Positions 17,101 through 26,640 of a stretch of 64,000 nucleotides of DNA are shown in pieces (the first letter of the stretch is position 1; each line of letters begins with the position of its first letter). A program made the translations under genes and the position numbers. The stretch comes from Melioribacteraceae bacterium. Its GTDB lineage: Bacteria; Bacteroidota; Ignavibacteria; Ignavibacteriales; Melioribacteraceae. The notes beneath the pieces were generated by a model. That model was not told where the DNA came from, ran no database searches, and saw nothing but the letters and a program-made list of their open reading frames with translations. The stretch spans positions 1-64,000 of the forward strand of contig JAEINS010000003.1 of the NCBI GenBank assembly GCA_016342755.1, in the 5' to 3' direction.

Positions 17101-17553
17101 ATGAAATTTAGTTCACAAGAAGAATACGGTTTAAGATTTTTAATCAGGATTGGTAAATTTTATCATGTGGAAAAATCCTTTACAATCCCCGAAATAAGTA
17201 CTGCTGAAGGAGTTTCTGAACATACAGTTGCAAAAATACTGCGGCAATTAAGGCTTGGTGGATTTTTAGAAAGTGTCAGGGGGCAACAAGGCGGTTACAC
17301 CTTAACACGGTCGCCGGATAATATTGTTATTGCCGATGTATTTGATATTCTGGGCGGACGCTTATTTGATGATGAATTCTGCGGTACTCATGGAGGAGAA
17401 AATTTGATCTGTAACAACACTATTGATTGCTCCGTTAGATCATTATGGAAAGCTATTCAGGATTCTATTGATAAGGTTTCAAAAAATCTTACTTTAAAAG
17501 ATCTTTTATCAACAGAAGATAATGTCTATCAAAAAACCAGTGAATTTAATTAA
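17101..17553 (+). CDS. Rrf2-family transcriptional regulator (IscR-like)
   Basis: This 150 aa protein has the Rrf2 winged helix-turn-helix in the N-terminal half (KFSSQEEYGLRFLIRI, ISTAEGVSEHTVAKILRQL, GGFLESVRGQQGGYTLTR). Three cysteines follow at 94, 104 and 110, spaced much like the cluster ligands of IscR, so it may sense Fe-S status and adjust the suf genes upstream. It is separated from them by 118 bases holding the nested inverted repeat, and converges on the kinase gene with only 15 bases between stops. Confidence 0.9.
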   Translation: MKFSSQEEYGLRFLIRIGKFYHVEKSFTIPEISTAEGVSEHTVAKILRQLRLGGFLESVRGQQGGYTLTRSPDNIVIADVFDILGGRLFDDEFCGTHGGENLICNNTIDCSVRSLWKAIQDSIDKVSKNLTLKDLLSTEDNVYQKTSEFN

Positions 17554-17568
17554 ACTTAATTGCCAAAA

Positions 17569-18492
17569 CTAAAAAACCAAAGTAATGGTAGTACCTTCCC
17601 ACTTTTTACTTTTAACTAAAACATCTATCTTATTTAGATCACAATATTTTTTAACTAATGCTAATCCCAAACCATTACCTTCATATTTTCTTGTATAGCC
17701 AGATTCTTCCTGCATAAAAGGAGCAAATAATAATTTTTTAAATTCGTCACTAATTCCAATGCCTGTATCCTGTATATCAATACAAAAACGTTTTTTAGAA
17801 TTATGATAAAGTATAATCTCTATACTTCCTTTCTCAGTATATTTTATTGCGTTATCAATAAGATGAATTAACACTTGCGTTGACATATGTTTATCACACT
17901 TAACTACGCAGCTATCTGCTACGGATGTATGCAAACTGATGGAAAGCCCTTTTGCCTCAGCTAAATTTTTGAATTCTTTTATAACAGGTAAAATTAAATC
18001 TTTTTCTAATTCAAAGTCCGAAGCTTTCATATCAAAACTGCCGGCCTGCACCTCAGACATATTTAATATCAAATCAATAGTTCTTATTAATCTTCTGCCA
18101 CCACTTTCTATAATTCCAAAACCTTCTTTCAACTCGTCAGGAAGTTTGTTCTCAAGTTCCTGCTGAATAAGCGATGAAAAACATAAAATTGAGTTAACCG
18201 GAGTTCTAATTTCGTGGGAAATTTGAGTTAAGAAATCAGACTTTAGTTTTTCAGAGTTTTGTTCGATGTGTTTAAATTCTTCAATTTCGGATTTATATTT
18301 TTTTAATTGTCTGTTTTTTGAAAAATACAGATATAAAATAACCGCAATTATTAAGAGTAAAAATAGAATTATATATGGCTGGAAAGAATGTAAATTACTT
18401 CCATTTAAATTTAAATTACCCTCCTGAGCTGCTAATTCGCTTGTCAAAATTAAAATCAAAAGACTGCATCCGTGCAATAAGCTTTTTATCAA
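17569..18492 (-). CDS. Membrane histidine kinase with minimal sensor region
   Basis: From the TTG at 18492 this is a 307 aa kinase. A signal-peptide-like helix (about 5-22), some 15 periplasmic residues and a membrane helix (about 38-57) precede a short coiled coil, HisKA with the phosphoacceptor His93 in ISHEIRTPVN, and an HATPase domain (NAIKYTEKG, DIQDTGIGIS, EGNGLGLALVKKYC). An AGGGGA six bases upstream of TTG decides the start; a GTG 51 bases earlier has no such site. No sensory domain is visible. The transmitter is very like that of the kinase at 29.1-31.3 kb. No response regulator is adjacent. Confidence 0.88.
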   Translation of the reverse strand: MIKSLLHGCSLLILILTSELAAQEGNLNLNGSNLHSFQPYIILFLLLIIAVILYLYFSKNRQLKKYKSEIEEFKHIEQNSEKLKSDFLTQISHEIRTPVNSILCFSSLIQQELENKLPDELKEGFGIIESGGRRLIRTIDLILNMSEVQAGSFDMKASDFELEKDLILPVIKEFKNLAEAKGLSISLHTSVADSCVVKCDKHMSTQVLIHLIDNAIKYTEKGSIEIILYHNSKKRFCIDIQDTGIGISDEFKKLLFAPFMQEESGYTRKYEGNGLGLALVKKYCDLNKIDVLVKSKKWEGTTITLVF

Positions 18493-18498
18493 TGTATT

Positions 18499-18504
18499 TC
18501 CCCT
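18499..18504 (-). promoter_or_regulatory. Ribosome binding site selecting a TTG start
   Basis: AGGGGA (minus strand) lies six bases upstream of the TTG at 18490-18492. The alternative in-frame GTG at 18541-18543 lacks any purine-rich site upstream. Starting at TTG leaves a clean signal-peptide-like N-terminus. Confidence 0.65.
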
Positions 18505-18601
18505 AAAACATCCATAATTGTTAAAACAATTTACTAAATACACTATCGGATGTTTTTGGTGATTTTAAAGTAAAAGCAAACGTTATTTAAACATTTAGGG
18601 A

Positions 18602-18629
18602 ATAGTCCGCGAAATTTATCACGGACTAT
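18602..18629 (-). terminator. Hairpin after the FAD/Fe-S dehydrogenase gene, possible terminator
   Basis: ATAGTCCG at 18602-18609 pairs perfectly with CGGACTAT at 18622-18629. It lies 19 bases past the stop of the dehydrogenase gene on the minus strand. No T run follows, so it may be a weak terminator or an RNA-stabilising hairpin. Confidence 0.45.
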
Positions 18630-18647
18630 CATAAAAAGTGTAAATTT

Positions 18648-21497
18648 TTATTGTTTTCTTGAAGTGCACTCGTCAACAAGATAAAAAATTGAATTATATT
18701 CTATTCCGCTATTGTTTGAGAGCCCAATCTCACAAGTTTTACTGCTGGAATAACCATGATTACAATCTTCCGGCAATTGTGGCTTTAAATCTTTTAAGGC
18801 CGATTCATTTAACTCAGGATGAGTAAATCCCCTGTCACCCGCAAATCCGCAGCAGCTAACATGATTGGGAATTATGACTTCTGAAGCACATAATTCTGCT
18901 ACATCCTTAAATAAATCGGTTAATCCCATTTTTGTAGAGCTGCAGGTTGTATGAATTGTAATTTTTTTATCTAACTTTTTAAAATCCAGTTTATCTCTTA
19001 AAAATTTATAAATAAACTCTATTGGTTCAAACAGCTCTAATTTCAGATCATATTTAGCGGAATTCTTTTTCAAAAATTCTTTTATATGATACAGACAGGG
19101 ACTTGTATCGAACAAAATTGGATATTCGCCATAATTACTTGCTGCAATTAGTTCATTTAATAGTTCAATAGATTTTTCATCTGCCTGATCTTTAAATCCT
19201 TTACTGGCAAATGGCATTCCGCAACAAAGATTTGCCATTGATTTTGGATAAATTATTTCGTAACCGGCTTTTGCCAAAACTTCATGAGTTTTTGTATTCA
19301 AAGAAACTGTTTCATTACTATTATTTGGCAATCCCATACTTCTTGAAATACAGCTTGGGAAATAGACAACTTTATCTAAACTTCCCAAATTATTTATTTC
19401 CGGGATCCGGGAATCAGCACCTTTTGGCAGATATTTATTCCAGAGAGGAATTCTATCCCCAGAAATTTTTCTTAAAAATTTTGAAGAACCTTCCATAATA
19501 CCATTACCAAGAATCTTGCCTTTAAATGCTACTATATTTAATCCAATTCTGGCAGAAGTCTCAACTGCACTCATATTATTTGAAATAAATGAAGCAATAC
19601 TTTTTGCTGTGTTGCTGTTTGTTTCAAGTCTAAGTTTTTTTATCAGCGATCCAGTATTAATATCAACCGGACAGGTTAGTTCACAAAGTCCATCAACAGC
19701 ACAAGTTTCTTCGCCATAATACTTAAATGATTTTTTAAGACTTGTTAATCTATTTGGATCTTCACCGGTTTTATGCAATAATGAAATTTCTCTATACGAA
19801 ACAATTCTTTGGCGTGGAGTTAACGTTAAATTTCTCGATGGACATTGAACTTCACAGAATCCGCATTCTATACATTTGTCAATTAGTTCATCGGCAATTG
19901 GAAATGGCTTAAGATTTTTAAGATGAAGATTTTTATCAGCGTTTAACACAACACCCGGATTAAAAATGTTTTTTTCATCAAAAATACTTTTAACTTTTTT
20001 CATTACTTTATAAGCGTCACTTCCCCATTCGTATTCAACAAACGGAGCCATATTTCTTCCAGTTCCATGCTCAGCTTTTAAAGAACCGTTATATTCCTCT
20101 ACAACCAGCCGCGCAATATCTTTCATGAAATTATCATATCTAACAATCTCACTTTTACTGCTGAAATCCTGACTAAATACAAAGTGAATATTTCCAACTA
20201 AAGAATGTCCCCAAATTACTGTTTCATTATAACCATGTTTCTTAAACATATCCTGAAGTTTAAGAACGGCTTCTGCCAGCTTTGAAGTCGGGAAGTTCAC
20301 ATCCTCAATTATAGAAGTAGTTCCCGGCTTACGCGATTTACATGCTGATGGGAAAATACCTTTACGAACATCCCACATTCTTTTAAATTCCACTTTATCC
20401 GAAGTAAAACTGACCGGATGAGCTTTTGGTAAATGCTTAATTGATTTTGTGATACTTTCAATATTCTTCTTCAACTCATCTTCACTTGTTGAAGTTGTTT
20501 CAACTAAAAGTGCTGCAACTTTTTCGTCTAGCTCTTTTAGATAATCTGGCATTCCCGGTTTATCTTCAACCGATCTTAATGCAGGCCTATCCATTACTTC
20601 TGCGGCATTCACACATTCAGTTTCAAAAATTGGAATAGCTTTACATGCTGCATCAATATCTTTGAACAACATTAGTGATGTAGCTTTGTATGGATTATCT
20701 GGCATTGTACGAAGTGTAATTTGCGATATAAATCCTAATATACCTTCTGAACCAATCATTAAATGCTGAAGAATATTAAACGGATCTTCAAAATCGACAA
20801 AACTGTTTATTCCTAATCCAGTTGTGTTTTTTAATTTATATTTTGTTTTGATTCTGTTTAAAAGCTCTTCATTATTATGAATTTCTTCTCTTAACTTTTT
20901 TATATCTTCTATAACTTCTGGTTTCTTTTTTAAAAATTCATTTCTACTAGATTTATCTCCAGTATCTAGAATAGTACCATCGTTAAAGACTATTCTCATA
21001 CTTTCCAAAGAGTTGTAAATATTATTAGCGGTTCCGCTTGTCATTCCAGATGCATTATTAGCTGCAATTCCAGAAATCATAGCTGAATTTATTGAAGCCG
21101 GATCCGGCCCTATTCTTTTTCCGTAAGGTATTAAATATGTGTTTGCATGTCCGCCAATAACACCCGGAGCAAGCTTAATTAATTCACCATTTTGTAAAAC
21201 TTCAAAACCTTTCCAGTTGCGTGACACTCTTAGTAAAACAGAATCGGTTACAGACTGACCTGATAAACTGGTGCCGGCAGAACGAAAAGTAATCGGAATA
21301 TTTAATTCGTTACATTTTTTTATAACTCCGACAGTTTCATTTTCATTTTCAACAGTTACTACTAGTTTTGGAATTAATTTGTAAAAACTGCCGTCAGTTC
21401 CGTATGCAAGTGTCCGTAGTTCGTCGTAAACAAGATTGTCTTCTGAAAGGAAAGCTTGTAATTGTTTGAAAAGCTCAAGATATTTACCAGAAAGCAT
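18648..21497 (-). CDS. FAD-linked oxidase fused to Fe-S/CCG domains (D-2-hydroxyacid dehydrogenase type)
   Basis: This 949 aa protein joins the two halves of glycolate/D-lactate oxidases in one chain. The FAD-binding PCMH domain is at the N-terminus (ITFRSAGTSLSGQSV near 50, SGIAANNASGMTSGT near 145), then the FAD-oxidase C domain (KAEHGTGRNMAPFVE). Two 4Fe-4S motifs follow, CIECGFCEVQCP near 541 and CAVDGLCELTCP near 599, then two CCG domains, near 757 and 881. The plan matches YdiJ and Dld-II-like enzymes that oxidise D-lactate, D-2-hydroxyglutarate or similar acids and pass electrons to carriers. Substrate is not readable. The ATG follows GGGGA. Confidence 0.9.
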   Translation of the reverse strand: MLSGKYLELFKQLQAFLSEDNLVYDELRTLAYGTDGSFYKLIPKLVVTVENENETVGVIKKCNELNIPITFRSAGTSLSGQSVTDSVLLRVSRNWKGFEVLQNGELIKLAPGVIGGHANTYLIPYGKRIGPDPASINSAMISGIAANNASGMTSGTANNIYNSLESMRIVFNDGTILDTGDKSSRNEFLKKKPEVIEDIKKLREEIHNNEELLNRIKTKYKLKNTTGLGINSFVDFEDPFNILQHLMIGSEGILGFISQITLRTMPDNPYKATSLMLFKDIDAACKAIPIFETECVNAAEVMDRPALRSVEDKPGMPDYLKELDEKVAALLVETTSTSEDELKKNIESITKSIKHLPKAHPVSFTSDKVEFKRMWDVRKGIFPSACKSRKPGTTSIIEDVNFPTSKLAEAVLKLQDMFKKHGYNETVIWGHSLVGNIHFVFSQDFSSKSEIVRYDNFMKDIARLVVEEYNGSLKAEHGTGRNMAPFVEYEWGSDAYKVMKKVKSIFDEKNIFNPGVVLNADKNLHLKNLKPFPIADELIDKCIECGFCEVQCPSRNLTLTPRQRIVSYREISLLHKTGEDPNRLTSLKKSFKYYGEETCAVDGLCELTCPVDINTGSLIKKLRLETNSNTAKSIASFISNNMSAVETSARIGLNIVAFKGKILGNGIMEGSSKFLRKISGDRIPLWNKYLPKGADSRIPEINNLGSLDKVVYFPSCISRSMGLPNNSNETVSLNTKTHEVLAKAGYEIIYPKSMANLCCGMPFASKGFKDQADEKSIELLNELIAASNYGEYPILFDTSPCLYHIKEFLKKNSAKYDLKLELFEPIEFIYKFLRDKLDFKKLDKKITIHTTCSSTKMGLTDLFKDVAELCASEVIIPNHVSCCGFAGDRGFTHPELNESALKDLKPQLPEDCNHGYSSSKTCEIGLSNNSGIEYNSIFYLVDECTSRKQ

Positions 21498-21542
21498 ATT
21501 ATCCCCATAATATTCAATTTTTATCAGTGTAAATATAAAAAA

Positions 21543-21564
21543 AACGCAGCCAAATGACTGCGTT
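21543..21564 (-). terminator. Intrinsic terminator of the aminopeptidase gene
   Basis: AACGCAG at 21543-21549 pairs with CTGCGTT at 21558-21564, and on the minus strand the hairpin is followed by a run of T. It sits just after the aminopeptidase stop codon and isolates that gene from the dehydrogenase gene downstream. Confidence 0.85.
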
Positions 21565-21589
21565 CAAAACTAGCATAGTTACAAAAAAT

Positions 21590-22987
21590 TTATTTTAAAA
21601 TACCTTCACAGGCATTTTCAACATCTTCAACAGTTTTAGGAATCGGCTTACCTAATACACGGCATCCATTAAAATCTACATAAACATCATCTTCAATCCT
21701 GACACCGCCAAAATCTAAGTAGTTTTCTAATTCTTTATAATTTATAAAATCGATATGCTTACTTTCCGATTTCCATTTTTCAATCAGCTTTGGAATAAAA
21801 TAACAACCCGGTTCAACAGTTAAAACAAAACCTGGTTCAAGTTTTCTTCCTAATCGTAAATAAGCTAAACCAAATTGTTCGCTGCGTTTTATTTCGGTGT
21901 TATAGCCTACAAAATTTTCACCCAGACCTTCCATATCGTGAACATCAAGTCCCATCATATGTCCGAGTCCATGCGGCATAAATAAAGCGTGTGCACCTTC
22001 TTTAACAGCTTCATCAATATCGCCTTTCATAATCCCTAAATCTTTAAGTCCTTCTGCTAAAGTTCGAACAGCTTTTAAATGAACATCTTTAAAAAGAACA
22101 CCAGGCTTTATCTCTGAAAGAGCAGTATTACTTGCGTTCAGAACAGAGTTGTAAATTGCTTTTTGTTTTTCAGAAAACTTTCCGTTTACAGGAATTGTTC
22201 TTGTAATATCACTGGCATAATGAAGTAATGATTCAGCTCCAGAATCTAAAACTGCAATATCACCGTCCTGCATTAGGTTACCGTGATAATGATTATGAAG
22301 AGTTTCGCCGTGAACAGAATAAATAATAGGGAACGAAATTCCTTCTCCCATTGATAATGCAATTCCTTCAACAACACCGGAAATTTCTCTTTCATATATT
22401 CCCGGTTTTGTTGCCATCATTGCGTAAGTATTCATCACATAACTTATTTCAATAGCGTTTTCTATTTCAGCAACTTCTTCATCAGATTTAATTGATCTTT
22501 GAGCAACTACGGCTTTAATAAGATTGTTTGAGGCATATTTATTTATTGCAGTATGATTTATTCCCAACAAACTTTCTAATAGATTAATACTATCGTGTCT
22601 GTACTGTGGAAGATAATGTACTTTACGTTTCGAATTAACTGCGGATAGAACGAACTCAGCAAGTGCGTTTTCAGATTGAACTTCTTTTATCCCCACTAAT
22701 TTTGCCTGGTCGGCAAGTTTAGGTAAATCTCCCATCCATACCATATCATCTAGCGAAAAATCATCGCCAAAAATAATTTCTCTGCCTTCATCAATATCTA
22801 TAACTGCATTTAAACCCGATTTATCAATTCCAAAATAATATAAGAATGAACTTTCTTGTCTAAATTTATACTCGTTAGCAGGATAATTAAAAGAAACTTC
22901 TTTATTACCCGGGAAAATAATTACACCGCTTTTTACTAACTGTTTAAGTTGTCTTCGTCTTTCAGAATAAGTTTTTTCACTAAACAT
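21590..22987 (-). CDS. pepP: Xaa-Pro aminopeptidase (M24B)
   Basis: Aminopeptidase P removes the N-terminal residue before proline. The 465 aa protein has an N-terminal aminopeptidase-P domain (NYPANEYKFRQESSFLYYFG) and the M24 pita-bread domain with the five metal ligands: the two Asp in LDSGAESLLHYASDITR, His in FMPHGLGHMMGLDVHD, Glu in TVEPGCYF and Glu in GGVRIEDDV. I start it at the ATG at 22987, which has GGAGG four bases upstream, rather than at an in-frame codon eight residues earlier with no such site. It is monocistronic with its own terminator. Confidence 0.93.
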   Translation of the reverse strand: MFSEKTYSERRRQLKQLVKSGVIIFPGNKEVSFNYPANEYKFRQESSFLYYFGIDKSGLNAVIDIDEGREIIFGDDFSLDDMVWMGDLPKLADQAKLVGIKEVQSENALAEFVLSAVNSKRKVHYLPQYRHDSINLLESLLGINHTAINKYASNNLIKAVVAQRSIKSDEEVAEIENAIEISYVMNTYAMMATKPGIYEREISGVVEGIALSMGEGISFPIIYSVHGETLHNHYHGNLMQDGDIAVLDSGAESLLHYASDITRTIPVNGKFSEKQKAIYNSVLNASNTALSEIKPGVLFKDVHLKAVRTLAEGLKDLGIMKGDIDEAVKEGAHALFMPHGLGHMMGLDVHDMEGLGENFVGYNTEIKRSEQFGLAYLRLGRKLEPGFVLTVEPGCYFIPKLIEKWKSESKHIDFINYKELENYLDFGGVRIEDDVYVDFNGCRVLGKPIPKTVEDVENACEGILK

Positions 22988-23116
22988 TTGTCCTCCTTCA
23001 ATGATACACAAATATAATAAAACAGACCAAATTGAAAAACAATATCCTTATGTAAACTGAAAATTATCTTTTTTTTTCTTAAATTTATCTTCATTTAAAA
23101 AAATTGAGGGAATGAT

Positions 23117-23467
23117 TTGAAAAAAATTATGTACGTAATCGTATTATTTATTTCTACTTTGTTTATAATTTCCTGCACCCAAAAGGATCTGAAGACATCT
23201 AATAAATTAGATGAAAATATTAAAACAAATACTGAATCAATTGAAGGAATGATTACGGTTGTTGGGAATGAACCTTTCACCAGACTTGCATTGCTTGTTA
23301 ATGATTCAACTACTTATGTATTAGACTGCGACTCTTTAATAAAAAGTGATTTGCTGAATAATCAAGGAAAAACATACAAAATTGAATATTCCGTCAAAGA
23401 AAAATTGAACCAGGGAATTGCACTAAAAGTAACAAAAATTAATCCGATTATAAAAAATGATAAATAA
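23117..23467 (+). CDS. Small predicted lipoprotein
   Basis: This 116 aa protein starts with TTG preceded by GAGGGA. Its N-terminus (MKKIMYVIVLFISTLFIISC) is a lipoprotein signal peptide with the lipobox IISC at about 17-20. The mature part (TESIEGMITVVGNEPFTRLALLVNDSTTYVL) looks like a small beta-barrel or OB-like domain of about 75 residues; I do not recognise the family with certainty. It precedes the T9SS metallopeptidase by 13 bases and is probably co-transcribed. Location: outer or inner membrane, periplasmic face. Confidence 0.75.
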   Translation: MKKIMYVIVLFISTLFIISCTQKDLKTSNKLDENIKTNTESIEGMITVVGNEPFTRLALLVNDSTTYVLDCDSLIKSDLLNNQGKTYKIEYSVKEKLNQGIALKVTKINPIIKNDK

Positions 23468-23480
23468 AAAAGGATATAAT

Positions 23481-25757
23481 ATGAAAAACGTTCTATCACT
23501 ATTGCTTATTTGTATAATTTCTACCAATCTGGTTTCCGCACAGGAAATTAGAATGAATATGGTTGATGAAGGTCAATATTCAGTTGAAAAAACTTATAAA
23601 ATAGATGCACGTCCGCTGCTTGAAAAAGGAATGAAAGAAGCTTCAGAATTCTTAAAAGCAAATCCTGACTACTTTTCAAGTTTAAAGAAAAAAGCCGCCT
23701 GGAATTTTACAGTGGGAACACAAAGAGAATGGTGGACTAGTAATTTTGTAACCGATAAATTCGAGAAAGTTCCTTCAACATGCAGAGCTGTTGGAACTAA
23801 TTGTTATATATTTGTAGAAGATGATATTTGGAATACAAAAGTTAACCAGGCTAACGTTAATAAAATAGTTGAATCATTTGATAGCTCTACACCGGCTAAT
23901 AATAGTAAAGGAATTTACCAAACTGTTACAGAGGCTTTTGGAACTCCGCCTGATGTTGATGGTGATCCTAAAATAATAATTTTTGTTTTGGATATTAGAG
24001 ACGGATATAATGGCTCGGGCGGTTATGTTGCCGGTTATTTCCATTCATTAAACGAAGTGGTTCACACTAACAGTAATAGAGCTGAGATTTATTATCTTGA
24101 TGCGGATCCGGCTAATTTATCGACAGATGCCGGTCTAAACGATGTAATGTCTACTACTTCCCATGAATTCCAGCACATGGTTCATTATAGATATCATAAT
24201 GCAGGCTTAAATTCTGAACAGTTAACTTTTGTTAACGAAGGCTGTTCATTAACATCAGAGGTTTTATGCGGCTACCCTATTTATAATCAATCATTATTTA
24301 ATAACGAAACTAATCATTATCTTTTTGATTGGAGAGACGGTGATGAGAACCTAAAAGATTACTCTCGTGCAGCAAGATACATGACTTATATGTACGAACA
24401 ATTTGGAGTTGAATTTTTAACTAAACTTACTCAAAGTTCTTCTAAGGGTTACCACGGAATAAATAGTGCTCTTAGTAACCTTACAACACCAACAAGTCTG
24501 CGCTTTAAAGAAACGGTCGAAAACTGGCAGATGGCAAATATAGTTAATGATAAAAATAAAAACTCTGCCTGGGGTTACACTGTTGGAGGTGTTTCTTCAG
24601 TAAATGGTGATGTTTTTGTAAATGCGAATATATCTGAAACTGCCGTAACTGTTGAACAGGCCGCAGCTTATTATATGTCTTTCCAGTTAGGTGAAGACTT
24701 AAAAATTACGTTTGATGATGACGGTGATAACAAATTGATTTTTAAAGCAATAAAAGAAAAAAGTGATGGAAGTTTAGATATTGAAGATGTAACCGCCGGA
24801 ACTGAGTATGCTGTGTCCGGTTACGGAACTACATACCCAATAGTGCATTTCGCTGTAATTAATAATGATGCTTTTTATACGCACGATTTTAGTTTTACTT
24901 CTACAGGCGGTTCTAGTTCAACAGAGTTAGCTTATGATTTAAACAAACCAACCGGTGTTTTACCATTAACCGCTAACGATACAATTTGTGTAGTATTTGA
25001 TGGAATTACTGGTGGTAATATAGATTCAATCAGAGTTGCTCTTCGTCAGGCAGGTAGTGTTTATGGCGGTATTTATAAGTACTCTGGTGCTACAAGACCT
25101 TCGCCACTTGGACAGAAAATCAAAGATTTAACTGTAACATCTAACATTGCTGTTAGACCAGTTTATGATACTGAAGCTGAAAGTTACGATATTCCTTTCC
25201 CTAACTGGATTACTGTTGATCTTACTTCTGACAACATTGCTAGCTCTGAACCGTTTGTTGTTGCATTTATTGTTGAAGGAACTTATCCCGAAAATAACAG
25301 GGTTATGATAACTACACAATCGGATGCCAATGTTCATAGTTATACTTATTTAAATGATCCATATCCATCTTCGGGTTTGCCGGATTGGTATTATATATCA
25401 TTATCCAATACTGAAGTATATGCTTATCTAATTAGAGCTTACGTTGGCTTTGGTGTTACCGGTGTTAATGATGAAGTTTCAGAACTATTACCCGGATCAT
25501 TTGAACTAAAACAAAATTATCCAAATCCGTTTAATCCAACTACCCAGATTGATTATTCAATTGCTGATAATGGATTTGTTAAATTAAAAATATTTGATGT
25601 ATTAGGAAATGATGTTGCTGAATTAGTTAATGAAATAAAAAACTCTGGCAATTATTCTGTAAACTTTAATGCAAAAAATTTATCGAGCGGAACTTATTTT
25701 TATTCCTTACAGGTTAATGGAAAAACTATAACTAAAAAGTTGATGCTGCTTAAATAA
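23481..25757 (+). CDS. Secreted metallopeptidase with T9SS sorting domain (M30-like)
   Basis: This 758 aa exported protein starts at the ATG at 23481, with AAAAGGA upstream; an in-frame ATG eight codons earlier overlaps the lipoprotein gene and lacks a site. A signal peptide (about 1-20, ending VSAQ) is followed by a propeptide-like part, then a gluzincin domain with the zinc motif HEFQHMVHY (His228, Glu229, His232) and NEGCSLTSE downstream as the third ligand region, resembling hyicolysin-type M30 peptidases. A beta-rich middle follows. The last 85 or so residues are a type IX sorting domain (FELKQNYPNPFNPTTQIDYS to KKLMLLK). It is probably exported to the cell surface or medium. Confidence 0.86.
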   Translation: MKNVLSLLLICIISTNLVSAQEIRMNMVDEGQYSVEKTYKIDARPLLEKGMKEASEFLKANPDYFSSLKKKAAWNFTVGTQREWWTSNFVTDKFEKVPSTCRAVGTNCYIFVEDDIWNTKVNQANVNKIVESFDSSTPANNSKGIYQTVTEAFGTPPDVDGDPKIIIFVLDIRDGYNGSGGYVAGYFHSLNEVVHTNSNRAEIYYLDADPANLSTDAGLNDVMSTTSHEFQHMVHYRYHNAGLNSEQLTFVNEGCSLTSEVLCGYPIYNQSLFNNETNHYLFDWRDGDENLKDYSRAARYMTYMYEQFGVEFLTKLTQSSSKGYHGINSALSNLTTPTSLRFKETVENWQMANIVNDKNKNSAWGYTVGGVSSVNGDVFVNANISETAVTVEQAAAYYMSFQLGEDLKITFDDDGDNKLIFKAIKEKSDGSLDIEDVTAGTEYAVSGYGTTYPIVHFAVINNDAFYTHDFSFTSTGGSSSTELAYDLNKPTGVLPLTANDTICVVFDGITGGNIDSIRVALRQAGSVYGGIYKYSGATRPSPLGQKIKDLTVTSNIAVRPVYDTEAESYDIPFPNWITVDLTSDNIASSEPFVVAFIVEGTYPENNRVMITTQSDANVHSYTYLNDPYPSSGLPDWYYISLSNTEVYAYLIRAYVGFGVTGVNDEVSELLPGSFELKQNYPNPFNPTTQIDYSIADNGFVKLKIFDVLGNDVAELVNEIKNSGNYSVNFNAKNLSSGTYFYSLQVNGKTITKKLMLLK

Positions 25758-25767
25758 AATTTTCTAT

Positions 25768-25798
25768 AAGATGACATCTTTCAAAAAGATGTCATCTT
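25768..25798. terminator. Bidirectional terminator
   Basis: A perfect 14-base stem (25768-25781 with 25785-25798) with a 3-base loop lies between the converging metallopeptidase and rlmB genes. Short A/T runs flank it on both sides, so it can serve both strands. Confidence 0.85.
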
Positions 25799-25808
25799 TA
25801 ATATAATA

Positions 25809-26537
25809 TTACTTTCCTCTTTGTCTCAATACTTCAAACAAAATTACTCCCGTTGCTACCGAAACATTTAACGATTGGATCTTCCCTTTCATTGGTATTT
25901 CTACAAGGAAGTCACAATTTTTTGCAGTTAAATTTCTTATACCGTTTTCTTCGTTGCCCATTACAATTGCGGCTGGACCTTTATAATCAACATCACTGTA
26001 ACTTTTATCTCCGCCTAAAGCTGTTCCCGTAATCCAGAAACCTTTTTCTTTCAAAATACTCATAGCATTTGCCAGATTATTAACTTTACATATTTTTAGA
26101 TGAGATACAGCTCCAGCCGATGTTTTTATGGCGGTATCAGTTATAGGAGCACTGTTATGAGTAGTTATAATAACACCGTCAACACCTGTACATTCTGCTG
26201 TTCTTAAAATAGCACCAAGGTTTTGAGGATCCTGAATAGAATCCAGTAAAAGCAGAAAAGGTTCGTCCTGACTTGTAGAATATGTAATCAGTTCACCTAA
26301 AGAAGAATAATTAAGCTCGCTTAGTGTAGCAATAACACCCTGTGTATTTTTATCCTCTGCCATTTCCTTAAACTTGGCTAAAGATACTTCAGAAACTTTT
26401 ATATTGTTTTTTTTTGCAGCAAGTTTTATTTTTTCAATGAAACCGCCATGCTGGCCATAAGCAATAAACACCTGTTCAATTTCATCACCCGCTTTAATAG
26501 CTTCAAATACTGGTTTTCTTCCATATAATCTATTCAT
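25809..26537 (-). CDS. rlmB: 23S rRNA 2'-O-methyltransferase RlmB (TrmH family)
   Basis: RlmB methylates the ribose of G2251 in Escherichia coli 23S rRNA with S-adenosylmethionine. The 242 aa protein has the N-terminal substrate-binding domain (LYGRKPVFEAIKAG) and the SPOUT knot with motif 1 DSIQDPQNLGAILRTAE, motif 2 AIVMGNEENGIRNLT and motif 3 IPMKGKIQSLNVSVATGVILFE. Length is typical. Other TrmH-family rRNA or tRNA enzymes are possible, but this subgroup fits best. It follows hisS on the same strand with a terminator between them. Confidence 0.9.
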   Translation of the reverse strand: MNRLYGRKPVFEAIKAGDEIEQVFIAYGQHGGFIEKIKLAAKKNNIKVSEVSLAKFKEMAEDKNTQGVIATLSELNYSSLGELITYSTSQDEPFLLLLDSIQDPQNLGAILRTAECTGVDGVIITTHNSAPITDTAIKTSAGAVSHLKICKVNNLANAMSILKEKGFWITGTALGGDKSYSDVDYKGPAAIVMGNEENGIRNLTAKNCDFLVEIPMKGKIQSLNVSVATGVILFEVLRQRGK

Positions 26538-26586
26538 TATTCAACTCACTTTTTGTATACAATCTAACATCGAATATAAAATAAAA

Positions 26587-26615
26587 AAGGATCAATTTTA
26601 AATAAACTGATCCTT
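26587..26615 (-). terminator. Intrinsic terminator of hisS
   Basis: AAGGATCA at 26587-26594 pairs with TGATCCTT at 26608-26615, and a T-rich run follows on the minus strand. It lies just past the hisS stop, so rlmB needs its own promoter or read-through. Confidence 0.8.
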
Positions 26616-26640
26616 AAAAATTTCACAAATAATTTTTATG

